A stretch of 64,000 bases of DNA from positions 186,001 to 250,000 of the forward strand of contig JACKEN010000008.1 of assembly GCA_020632995.1 (NCBI GenBank), read 5' to 3'. Below, piece after piece: positions 37,601 to 44,409 of this stretch; within the stretch, counting starts at the first letter, position 1; every line of letters begins with the position of its first letter. The notes under the pieces were generated by a model, which ran no database searches, was not told where the DNA came from, and saw only the letters and a program-made list of their open reading frames with translations. This DNA is from Deltaproteobacteria bacterium (GTDB lineage: Bacteria > Myxococcota > Kuafuiibacteriia > Kuafuiibacteriales > Kuafuiibacteriaceae). Made by a program: the position numbers and the translations under genes.

Positions 37601-38297
37601 GGCCCTCCTGCTGACCGCCGCTGCGGTCCAGGTTGCGGAGCAGGCCGTCGGCGCCGCCGGAGCCGTTGATCGACGTGGCGCCGGCCATCAGGTTCCGGAG
37701 CTCGCCCCACGACACGCCGTGGTCACCGCCGGTGTTGCCCACCGAGGGGATGCGGGTGTGGTCGTCGAGGCCGCGCCGCCAGTCGTGGCGGTGATCGTAG
37801 CGCTCGTCCGGGTTCGGCGGCGGGGTCGGCGGGGTCTCGGTGAAGGTGATGTGGTCGTGCAGGTTCATCAACGCGGGCGAGATGAGCCCGTTGGCGCACT
37901 CCATCACCGCCGCGGCGCTGAAGGCGGGGTCGGCGCTGCAGTCGCAGGCGGCGCAAGCCACCTTGCCATCGGCGCCCACCAGCACGTGGGCGTTCTCGAG
38001 GATCCCGGTCGGGGTGATCACGTCACCGCGGATCAGGGTCGCCCCGTTGGTCCCCGCGGTGAAGGTGCAGGTGCCGCTCGCGGGCGGGGTGAGGGCGGGG
38101 TTGTTGCAGCCCACCGGGGTGTCACCGGTGTCGCGGACGCCCGCGTCGGCGCCGGAGTCCGGCTGGCCGGAGTCCGCGGTGGGGCCCGCGTCGACGCCCC
38201 CGTCGGGGGTGTCCTCGCCCGAGCAGGCCGAGACGGCGAGGGAGATTGCGGCGATATACGCCCAGTGACTGGAGTAGAGCTTGAAGCGTTGGGTCAT
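34638..38297 (-). CDS. Giant lipoprotein: amidohydrolase, thrombospondin-3 repeats, beta domains, lamin tail
   Basis: 1219 residues from ATG at 38297, which opens a lipoprotein signal (AAISLAVSAC). A Gly/Asp/Ser linker follows, then an amidohydrolase-like domain (~65-480). It has NLHDHITF as the HxH-type metal motif, AVIHGIGLLP (His), ALGTDWTASGS (Asp) and the C-terminal LTAGREADLTIF seen in imidazolonepropionase-like enzymes. Next come calcium-binding thrombospondin type-3 repeats (DTDGDGVPNDLDNCP, DIDGDGTPNLDDNCP; ~540-640), an OB-like/DUF5689-type domain (~650-800), Ig-like domains, and a terminal lamin-tail domain (MINEIDYDQPGTDAAEFVEIYN). A surface-displayed, calcium-stabilised hydrolase is inferred; the substrate is unknown. 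Confidence 0.8.
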   Translation of the reverse strand: MTQRFKLYSSHWAYIAAISLAVSACSGEDTPDGGVDAGPTADSGQPDSGADAGVRDTGDTPVGCNNPALTPPASGTCTFTAGTNGATLIRGDVITPTGILENAHVLVGADGKVACAACDCSADPAFSAAAVMECANGLISPALMNLHDHITFTETPPTPPPNPDERYDHRHDWRRGLDDHTRIPSVGNTGGDHGVSWGELRNLMAGATSINGSGGADGLLRNLDRSGGQQEGLGQAAIYYSTFPLDDSDGTKRTDTCNYGTLDSPTEARFQDAVAYTPHIAEGIELEARNEFLCLAGLEAGGVDLITNKTAVIHGIGLLPPDWGVMAADQTSLIWSARTNLSLYGVTADVITARESGVNIALGTDWTASGSMNMLRELRCVDEYNARNLGGYFSDREIVEMATLNAANAVHTADKLGSLTAGREADLTIFNQRQAKGYRAVLQAEPQDVVLVLRSGTPLYGDTDIMSVIPDGQQGCEALDVCQVNKTVCSQRETGSTIAEHEAAINATHYALFFCGEPPTEPSCIPFRTGEFMGVGSATDTDGDGVPNDLDNCPTVFNPIRPLDNGIQADFDDDMVGDACDACPLAEGTSGCAPPDPNDIDGDGTPNLDDNCPNISNPNQEDADLDDIGDACDACPNEANPNGAACSRTIYELKQRTITSGRAAVKDALVTAVAPTGYFLQYAPGDANYDNTLGADYSGIFVFTSAAGTKPAQGDRVDVEGTVGDYFGQVQLSEGTFTVTASGQTLPDPILVSPADVGAATPRGVQLEGVLVEVANVTVTELEPTPGAGDTAPTHEFVVDGVLRVNDFMYLLDPAPLVGEPIAFVRGVLRLANENYKIEPRSAADIGASAELFAFDPAVVYVPVGTNGVPPGGLQVVLTRPAPAALAVTLSSNDPGVTVPAMVTVDQGEIGADIAVNAPALLAGPATLSASYNGNTVTGQVIVYDDATPRAVTSVAVTPATLAVGGAGTGTVRLSVPGASAGTSVRISVEPAGLATATATVVVAAGAIEGTFQVTAGATPGAGYVVARLGTSTASAAIQVVDAGSTLMINEIDYDQPGTDAAEFVEIYNRGGTAYDLTGVAVVMVNGNGGAEYGRYPLSGTLAAGGYLVLGNTGVTVPSGVTFITLPANGLQNGAPDGIALVDTASGTVLDALSYEGAITTATIMGISGPVNLVEGTAATAVDPGAGSLARLPNGSDTDNADQDWALSANPTPGAANVP
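37953..37966. repeat. Dispersed motif, perfect copy GCAAG-CCAC-CTTGC
   Basis: A fully symmetric copy inside the amidohydrolase lipoprotein gene. Confidence 0.7.
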
Positions 38298-38415
38298 CGA
38301 GGTCCTCTGGGAAGCCGGTTCGAGACGTAGGGCGATTGGCGCAGGCACGGCAAGTCACAGTTGGGGGACGTTGCGCCCCGGCTCAGGCCCTGCGTATACC
38401 CGCCATGAGGACATC

Positions 38416-38835
38416 ATGGCGCTGGAATGGACCAAAGAGCGAACCCCTACCTGGGACGAGGACAAGGCCCGGATCGTCGGCGGCGCCGATCCCGGGGTGT
38501 TCGACGCCCGGTACAAGGCCCTGCGCGTGGGCGGGCTCGTCCCCGGGACCTGGTGGCGGGTCCAGGACGGCGGCGCCACCGTGGGCTACGGCTGGATGGA
38601 CCTGGTCTGGGGCGACGCCGAGATCCTCCTCGCGGTGGCGCCCGACGCCCGGGGCAAGGGCGTGGGCGCCTTCATCCTGGAGCGCCTGGCCGACGAGGCG
38701 CGTCATCTGGGGCTGCACCGCCTCTACAACATCGTGCGGCCCACCCACCCCGATTCCGCGAAGGTCACGCGCTTCCTCACCGCCCGGGGCTTCACCGCCT
38801 CCGAGGACGGGAGCCTGTACCGCTCGGTTCGATAG
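38416..38835 (+). CDS. GNAT-family N-acetyltransferase
   Basis: 139 residues from ATG at 38416, with GAGGA a few bases upstream. VAPDARGKGVGAFILERL (~75-92) carries the R/Q-x-x-G-x-G/A acetyl-CoA loop, followed by the helix LADEARHLG and a strand LYNIVRPTHPDSAKVTRFL ending in GFTASEDGSLY. This is a small, single-domain GNAT. The acceptor could be a metabolite or a protein amine. It stands alone between the amidohydrolase lipoprotein and the kinase gene. Confidence 0.85.
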   Translation: MALEWTKERTPTWDEDKARIVGGADPGVFDARYKALRVGGLVPGTWWRVQDGGATVGYGWMDLVWGDAEILLAVAPDARGKGVGAFILERLADEARHLGLHRLYNIVRPTHPDSAKVTRFLTARGFTASEDGSLYRSVR

Positions 38836-38949
38836 CGCCGGCAAGCCGGAGTCGTCACTGCGATCGAACTTGAAACGCCACGCGACCCCGGTATCGTGAC
38901 AAGTGGACGCGCGGCGTCATCCAGACGTTTGTAAGCGTGTCATCGGCGC

Positions 38950-40434
38950 GTGCGCGCGCCGGAGTGGGATCGCCCGGTGAGTGACGGCACCCAGGAGTCC
39001 GGGACCGCCATGGAGGTGGTCAGCTTCCTCAGCCAGGGAGGCATGTCCGAGGTCTACCTGGGCCGCCACCCCGAGGCCGGCCTGGTGGTGCTGAAGCGGC
39101 TGATCCCCGCGCTCGAGCGCCGGCCCGACGTGCCAGAGATGTTCGAGGAGGAGATCCGGGTCTCGCGCCTGGTCTCCGGCCACCCCAACGTGGTGCGTTA
39201 CATCGACGACGGCCACCTCGACGGCTCCCGCTTCCTCGCCCTCGAGCTGCTCGACGGCCTCACCCTCTTCGAGCTGGTCAGCCGGGTGGCGGCGGGCTCC
39301 ATCGTGGTGCCCCCCGAGGTCGTGCTCGGGATCGGCATCGGGGTGCTGGAGGGCCTGCACCACGCCCACCAGGTGGTGGACGAAGAGGGGCGGCCGCTCT
39401 ACATCGTGCACCGCGACATCTCCCCCGAGAACGTGGTGCTGACCTGGGACGGGGTCACCAAGATCTTCGACTTCGGGGTGGCGCGGGCGCGCGGGCGCGC
39501 CACCCAGACGCAACCTGGCTTGCTGAAGGGCAAGCCACACTACATGGCCCCCGAGCAGCTCAGGCTCGAGGCCCTCGACCACCGCGTGGACCTGTTCGCC
39601 ACCGGCGTGCTCCTCTACCAGCTCGCCACCGGCAAGCACCCGTTCCGGCTCCAGGAGGGCCGGAACATCATGCTCGCCATCCTGGAGGACGCGCCGCCGC
39701 CGCCCTCCAGCCTGCGGCCCGAGCTCCCCAAGGCGCTCGACGACGTGCTCCTGAAGGCGCTCAGCAAGCTGCCGGACGCGCGCTTCGAGTCGGCCGAGGC
39801 GATGCAAGAGGCCTTGCTGTACACCAACGTGGAGGCACCCCGCGAAGAGGACCTCGCGATGTTCGCGTCCGAGGTCCGGCCCGCCACCCAGCCCGGCCAG
39901 GAGGTGCCCCCCGAGCTCCGGGGCCGGCGCAGCTGGGCCGGCGATCCGGAGCTGGACTCCGGCGCCCGAGCCCGCGTCGACGCGATGGTGCGCCTGTACC
40001 GCGGCCCCGCCGCTCCGCCCCCAGAGCGGACCCCGGTGCCCGAGGCGCCGCTCCCCGCCCTCACGCCACCGCCCCTGCCGCCGGCGCCCCCGATGCCGAT
40101 CTCGGCCCCCGCGGTCGAGCCGGTGCGGGCAGGGTCGGCGCTGCGCTGGGTCACCGGCCTGACGGCGGCGGTGCTGGTGGCGAGCCTGGCGATCCGCGGC
40201 GGGCTCTTCTCACCCCCGATGGTCGACGTGAGCTCGGTGCCGTCCGGGGCCAAGGTCTGGGTGAACGACACCCCGCAAGCGCAGCTCACCCCGACCCGCG
40301 TCGACCCGGGCCAGTGGGCGGTGGTGCACCTGCGGCTCGAGCAGCCGGGCTACGCGCCCTGCCTCGTCACCGTCACGCGGCCGGATCAGGGGGCCAACGT
40401 CCGGTGCATGATGGCGCCTGAGGTGCAGCCGTGA
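38950..40434 (+). CDS. Hanks-type Ser/Thr protein kinase with membrane anchor and PEGA domain
   Basis: 494 residues, GTG start. The kinase domain is complete: glycine loop SQGGMSEVYLG (~28-38), VAIK-equivalent VVLKRL (~46), HRDISPENVV (~154), DFGVAR (~175), APEQ (~197). A Pro-rich juxtamembrane stretch leads to one membrane helix (~400-418) and a C-terminal PEGA domain (VDVSSVPSGAKVWVNDTPQ). It phosphorylates Ser/Thr on cytoplasmic targets, with the PEGA domain outside the cytoplasm as possible sensor. Its stop overlaps the start of the next gene (GTGA), which encodes a pseudokinase of the same architecture. Confidence 0.92.
   Translation: MRAPEWDRPVSDGTQESGTAMEVVSFLSQGGMSEVYLGRHPEAGLVVLKRLIPALERRPDVPEMFEEEIRVSRLVSGHPNVVRYIDDGHLDGSRFLALELLDGLTLFELVSRVAAGSIVVPPEVVLGIGIGVLEGLHHAHQVVDEEGRPLYIVHRDISPENVVLTWDGVTKIFDFGVARARGRATQTQPGLLKGKPHYMAPEQLRLEALDHRVDLFATGVLLYQLATGKHPFRLQEGRNIMLAILEDAPPPPSSLRPELPKALDDVLLKALSKLPDARFESAEAMQEALLYTNVEAPREEDLAMFASEVRPATQPGQEVPPELRGRRSWAGDPELDSGARARVDAMVRLYRGPAAPPPERTPVPEAPLPALTPPPLPPAPPMPISAPAVEPVRAGSALRWVTGLTAAVLVASLAIRGGLFSPPMVDVSSVPSGAKVWVNDTPQAQLTPTRVDPGQWAVVHLRLEQPGYAPCLVTVTRPDQGANVRCMMAPEVQP
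39804..39817. repeat. Dispersed motif, perfect copy GCAAG-AGGC-CTTGC
   Basis: A fully symmetric copy inside the active kinase gene, near another copy at 39510. Its CAA and TTG codons stand out in a GC-ending codon context. Confidence 0.7.
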
Positions 40435-42410
40435 GCGCGCCCAACGACCTGGCCGACGGCCGGGCGAAGGCCCCCGTCGCCCCGACGGTGGAGCTCCTCA
40501 TGCCGCTCGGCGGCGGGCCCGGGCGTGAGGTCCGCCTGTGCCGGCGGGTGGGCCCGCTCGGCGACGGCACCCTCTTCGCGTTCCGACCCCTCGCCGACCT
40601 CGTGCTCTCCCACGAGGGCGCCCGCGCCGACGCCTCTCGGCGCATCGAGCTCGCGCGCCACCTGCGCCACCCCGGCTGGGTCGACGTGATCGGGGCCGAG
40701 ACCGCGGCCGATGGCACGACGGGCCTCCTCTTCGAGCTGGTAGCGGGCATGGACCTCGACGGCCTCGTGGCCCGCGGCCCCCTCACCCTGGCCCAGGTGG
40801 CCCACATCGGGGCCCGGGTGGCCGGCGCCCTCGACGGGCTCCACCGCGGCCGGGACCTCCTCGATCGGCCCCGACGCCTGGTGCACGGCAGCGTCACCCC
40901 CGACAAGGTCCTGCTCTCCTTCACCGGCGACGTGAAGCTCCTCGACTTCGGCGTCACCCGGACCTCTCCCCGCGCCCTCGGCGGGGTCGCGGCGTGGCCC
41001 GCCGGCCTCGCGCCCTGGGCCCCGCCCGAGAGCCTGGACGGGGCGCCCCCCAGCGCGGAGGGCGACCTCTACATGCTGGGCACCACCCTCTACCTGATGC
41101 TCACCGGGCGGCCCCCCTTCGCCCCCGGCGAGCGGCCCACCCTCGCCCGGCTGACCCACCTCGCGCCCCCGTCTCGGGTGCGCGGCGACGTGCGGGCGAG
41201 CCTCGACGCCCTGGTCATGGGCATGCTCGAGCCGGATCCGGCCCGCCGCCCCGCCGACGCGCTCGAGGTCCGCGAGGCCCTGGACGGGGTCTCGGTGCGC
41301 CGCGGCCTCGCCGCCCGGGTCCGGGACGTGGCCGGCGCCCACTACAAGGCCCTGGCCGAGGTGCTCCGGGCCTCGGCCCCGCCCCGGGCCGACACCCCCG
41401 CGGTGCTCCTGGTGCCGCCGGCCCCGGCCACCCGGCCCCCCGAGCCGCCCCGTGCCCCGCACCTGCCCCCGTTCCCCTCGGGTCCCCCGAGCCCCAACTA
41501 CCCGCTCGTCCCCGCCCCGATCGATCCGGACGCGGTGGTCGAGGCCCCCGTCCTGATCCGGGCCCCCCGCCCGGTCACCGCGGGCGAGCTCCTCCCCGCC
41601 CCGACCCTCCCCGGGCTGCCCCCGCCCCTCGCGCCGCCCAAGCTCGACCCGGCGGACTCGCTCGAGCGCATCGCGAACGAGGTCCACGACCTGTGGTCGG
41701 GCCCGCGGCCGACCTCGTACTCGGCCCAGGCCCGCCTCTCCTCCCCGCCCCAGCAGCTGGCCCTGCCGGCCCCCGCGGTGGACCCCACCCCGGCCCCCCC
41801 CGCCCACCTCGACCGGCGCTGGGCGATCCCGCCGCTCCTTGCCGCGCTGAGCGTGCTGATCTGGGCCTGGCCCGCGGGCCCCGGGATCCTCGAGATCCGC
41901 GCCCAGCCCGCCTCCGCCCGGATCATCGTCGACGGCGAGGCGGTGTCCCCGGCCGAGGCCACCTTCTCCCTCCCCGCCGGCCCGCACGAGGTGCAGATCC
42001 TGGCGGAGGGCCACTACCCGGTCCGAGTGCAGGAAGAGTTGCGGTCGGGCGAGCGCCGGATCCTGGTCGTCGCGCTCGAGCCCGAGGCGCCGAAGGTGGT
42101 GCTGACGCCGGCGCCGCTGGAGCTGCCCGAAGCGGCGGAGGTGCCCGAGGCGCCGCCGGAGGAGGACGAGGTGCCGCTGGTGGCGCCGCGGCCCGCGGTG
42201 AAGCCGGAGGTGGAGGCGACGCCCGAGGTCGTGCGGCCCGAGGCGGCGCCGAAGCCTGAGGTGGCGCCGAAGCCGGTCGAGGTCGCGCCAAGGCCTGAGG
42301 TCGGGGCGAAGCCTGAGGTCGCCCCAGATGTGGCGCCGACGCCCGAGGAGGCGCCGAAGCCGGACGTAGAGCCGGAGCCGAAGGGCGAGGGCGAGGACGA
42401 GCCGCTCTGA
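40431..42410 (+). CDS. Pseudokinase with membrane anchor, PEGA domain and Pro/Glu/Lys tail
   Basis: 659 residues. The kinase fold is recognisable (LARHLRHPGWVDVIG, LLDFGVTRT, APPESLDG, GDLYMLGTTLYLMLTGRPPF). However, the catalytic loop reads HGSVTPDKVLL instead of HRD, losing the base Asp, and the VAIK position is FAFRPL without the Lys. The DFG motif remains. A long Pro-rich linker, one membrane helix (~463-482) and a PEGA domain follow. The tail is ~90 residues of Pro/Glu/Val/Lys. GTGA overlap with the upstream active kinase implies equimolar production, so an allosteric partner or scaffold is the likely role. Confidence 0.88.
   Translation: MSAPNDLADGRAKAPVAPTVELLMPLGGGPGREVRLCRRVGPLGDGTLFAFRPLADLVLSHEGARADASRRIELARHLRHPGWVDVIGAETAADGTTGLLFELVAGMDLDGLVARGPLTLAQVAHIGARVAGALDGLHRGRDLLDRPRRLVHGSVTPDKVLLSFTGDVKLLDFGVTRTSPRALGGVAAWPAGLAPWAPPESLDGAPPSAEGDLYMLGTTLYLMLTGRPPFAPGERPTLARLTHLAPPSRVRGDVRASLDALVMGMLEPDPARRPADALEVREALDGVSVRRGLAARVRDVAGAHYKALAEVLRASAPPRADTPAVLLVPPAPATRPPEPPRAPHLPPFPSGPPSPNYPLVPAPIDPDAVVEAPVLIRAPRPVTAGELLPAPTLPGLPPPLAPPKLDPADSLERIANEVHDLWSGPRPTSYSAQARLSSPPQQLALPAPAVDPTPAPPAHLDRRWAIPPLLAALSVLIWAWPAGPGILEIRAQPASARIIVDGEAVSPAEATFSLPAGPHEVQILAEGHYPVRVQEELRSGERRILVVALEPEAPKVVLTPAPLELPEAAEVPEAPPEEDEVPLVAPRPAVKPEVEATPEVVRPEAAPKPEVAPKPVEVAPRPEVGAKPEVAPDVAPTPEEAPKPDVEPEPKGEGEDEPL
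42195..42400 (+). repeat. Low-complexity PEV-A-PKP coding repeats
   Basis: The 3' end of the pseudokinase gene repeats short codon blocks for Pro-Glu-Val-Ala-Pro-Lys-Pro in irregular order, giving an extended charged rod like the TonB spanning segment. It is a slippage-prone repeat inside a coding region. Confidence 0.6.
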
Positions 42411-42526
42411 TCGGCGGTGGCGCCTCGTTCGTTGTGCGGCAGGGTTGGGGCGCAAAGACGCAAGAGGGGCCGGAGGTGAGTCTGGGCGTTGATCCGGGTA
42501 CTGCTGGGGTTCAGGCTGCCCGCGTC

Positions 42527-42863
42527 GTGAAGTCCACCTTGCCCAGGCTCGCCGTCGTGGTGCCGCTCGCCCTCGCGGCGCTCGCCTGCGTCGGTTGCCA
42601 GGGTCCTGGCGCCAGTGGGCCCCACGAGGTCGTGGAGCCTGCCCCGGTTGGTCCTCGGTTGGAGGACCCTGACTCGCTCGCGATACAAGCGTGGGCGCGC
42701 AACGACGATCGAGGTCGAGACCGACCTCGACGGCCCGATCTTCGCGCGTTGTCTGGAATGGACGCTGACGACCATCCACTTCGAGCTGCAGGGAGAGGGC
42801 AAGACCTTCGTTACCTACCCGTTGCGGTTCACGCCTGAGCGCTCAGCCGCACCCCCGAAGTGA
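42527..42863 (+). pseudogene. Frameshifted small lipoprotein gene
   Basis: A GTG at 42527 opens a good lipoprotein signal (LAVVVPLALAALACVGC) and continues in frame to about 42700, after which that frame turns Arg/Asp-rich and not protein-like. The +1 frame then reads ATTIEVETDLDGPIFARCLEW followed by FELQGEGKTFVTYPLRFTPE, which looks like a normal beta domain, and stops at 42863. One inserted base near 42700 would explain this. It is either a true broken gene or a sequencing error. Intact, the product would be about 110 residues. Confidence 0.5.
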
Positions 42864-43306
42864 GCGGCCTCGAGAGGATCGGCCACACCCGATGTTGCGC
42901 CGACGTCCGACGCACGCAAAGGGCTCAGCGGGAGTCGGGGCTCGTTGATCTGGGCGGCGTCGAGAGCAAGCCGGTCGCCGAAGAGATCTGACGCACGGAG
43001 TGAGGCGGAGCGGAGCGCGAGGGGGCGAGGTCATCGCACGGAGGGGGACTTTGGGGCGGCACAGACGTCTTCGAAGCGCAGGCGTGCGGGGCCCCCAAGA
43101 AGGCGGATCGGCCCCGGCTCGCAGCCAATACGGCCCGTCCCCGCCGGTCCCCCGGAGTGCGGTGACATCGGCCCCGGAAGCGAAGCGTCGAGTCAGCGCC
43201 GCGGTGTCCGGAGACGTCGAGTCAGCGCCGCGGTGTCCGGAGCCGTCGAATCAGCGCCGCGGTGTCCGGAGCCGTCGAATCAGCGCCGCGGCGGTTGTGG
43301 CAAGGC
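42864..43306. other. Intergenic stretch without recognisable gene
   Basis: These 443 bases between the frameshifted lipoprotein gene and the deoxyhypusine synthase-like gene show open frames only of shadow type. They contain the 29-bp tandem repeat at 43187-43291 and, at the very end, a dispersed-motif copy (43300-43313) spanning the downstream gene's stop. Nothing else is recognised. Confidence 0.5.
43187..43291. repeat. 29-bp tandem repeat, about 3.6 copies
   Basis: Units start at 43187, 43216, 43245 and 43274 (the last 18 bp only). The unit begins GTCGARTCAGCGCCGCGG and ends TGTCCGGAGMC. Copies differ at one or two positions. There is no spacer between units and no cas gene nearby, so it is a simple direct tandem array rather than a CRISPR. 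It sits just after the 3' end of the minus-strand deoxyhypusine synthase-like gene. Confidence 0.85.
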
Positions 43307-44368
43307 TTATTGCGCCTTCCGAGGCACCCGCTCCATGAGCGCCTTCACCAGGATCGGCCACACCAGCGTGGCGTCGCTGTGCACCTCGGCGTAGCGGCCG
43401 CCGTCCTCCACCGGCACGAACTTCCCCCAGCTCGTGCCCTCGCTGTACGTGCAGCCCGACAGGCCGCCCCAGTGCACGGGCTCGGGGCAGATGCGGATGC
43501 CGTACTTGAAGCGCTGGGTCTCGTTGCCTTCGAGGCCGAGGCGGTTCCTCGAGATCTCGAGGTACGGGCCCACCTGCTGGGCCCAGTTTCGCGGCACGCC
43601 GCCCCCGATGGTGAAGATGCCCAGGCGCTCCGCCTTCTTGATGCGGTCGGTGTAGTCGTTCAGATCGCGGAACGGATCGAAGTCGATCGGGCCGCGGCCC
43701 TTCGCGCGCCGGGCGCGGTTGTGCACCGCGACGTCGAGGCCCAGCTCGGAGTCGGTGAAGGCGGGGATGTAGACCGGCACCTTCTGCTCGTACGCGCTCT
43801 TCAGGATCCCGCGCTGCCCGGGGAAGGCCTCGTGCAGGTGCTCACCGAGCATGCGACAGATGTCGTGCGAGCCGATCGGCTGGTCGGGCGGCACCACGTT
43901 GAGCACCTCGCGCACGATGAGCTCGAGCGCGTCGAGGTTCTGCTCGAGCTCCAGGGTGTCGTAGACCCGGTCGTAGCCCTTCTCCCACAGCGAGGTGTCG
44001 TCCATGTCCGGGCGATGCTTGAAGTGCTTCATCCCGGTGCCCTCGATCATGCCGTGGGCCTGAAGCGCCCCGGTGCTCACCACCGCGTCGACGTAGCCGC
44101 GATCGATCATGTCGCAGAGCACCAGGCCCATCTTGGCCACCGTCATCGCGCCGGAGACGGTGCACACCACGAAGCAGTCGGGGTCGCTCGCCATCTCCTC
44201 GAGGATCGAGAGGGCCTCACCCAGCTGACGCGCGCCGAAGGAGGTGTGCCGGTACGCGTCGAGCATGTCCGCGAAGCTGTGGATCTTGCTCAGATCCAGG
44301 CTTTCGACCGGCTCCAGGCCGTCCTGGTGGCCGTCGTGGTACTGCTCGGTCGATCGGATCTCGGCCAT
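43307..44368 (-). CDS. Deoxyhypusine synthase-like enzyme (probable homospermidine synthase)
   Basis: 353 residues, the normal length for the family. FVVCTVSGAMTVAKMG (~66-81), VSTGALQAHGMIEG (~96-109), FTIGGGVPRNWAQQ (~250-263) and YSEGTSWGKFVP (~307-318) are conserved. The Lys in SWGK is the catalytic residue that forms the imine with the butylamine moiety of spermidine. Bacteria lack the eIF5A substrate, and bacterial homologues have been proposed to make homospermidine or related polyamines. NAD-dependent and cytoplasmic. The SWGK motif suggests an active enzyme. Confidence 0.85.
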   Translation of the reverse strand: MAEIRSTEQYHDGHQDGLEPVESLDLSKIHSFADMLDAYRHTSFGARQLGEALSILEEMASDPDCFVVCTVSGAMTVAKMGLVLCDMIDRGYVDAVVSTGALQAHGMIEGTGMKHFKHRPDMDDTSLWEKGYDRVYDTLELEQNLDALELIVREVLNVVPPDQPIGSHDICRMLGEHLHEAFPGQRGILKSAYEQKVPVYIPAFTDSELGLDVAVHNRARRAKGRGPIDFDPFRDLNDYTDRIKKAERLGIFTIGGGVPRNWAQQVGPYLEISRNRLGLEGNETQRFKYGIRICPEPVHWGGLSGCTYSEGTSWGKFVPVEDGGRYAEVHSDATLVWPILVKALMERVPRKAQ

Positions 44369-44409
44369 GCGGGGTCATAACGCGCGATGGCCGAGCCTGC
44401 CAACCCAAC

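Noticed and set aside
43187..43291. Possible CRISPR array
   Set aside because: Units follow each other without unique spacers and no cas gene is near.
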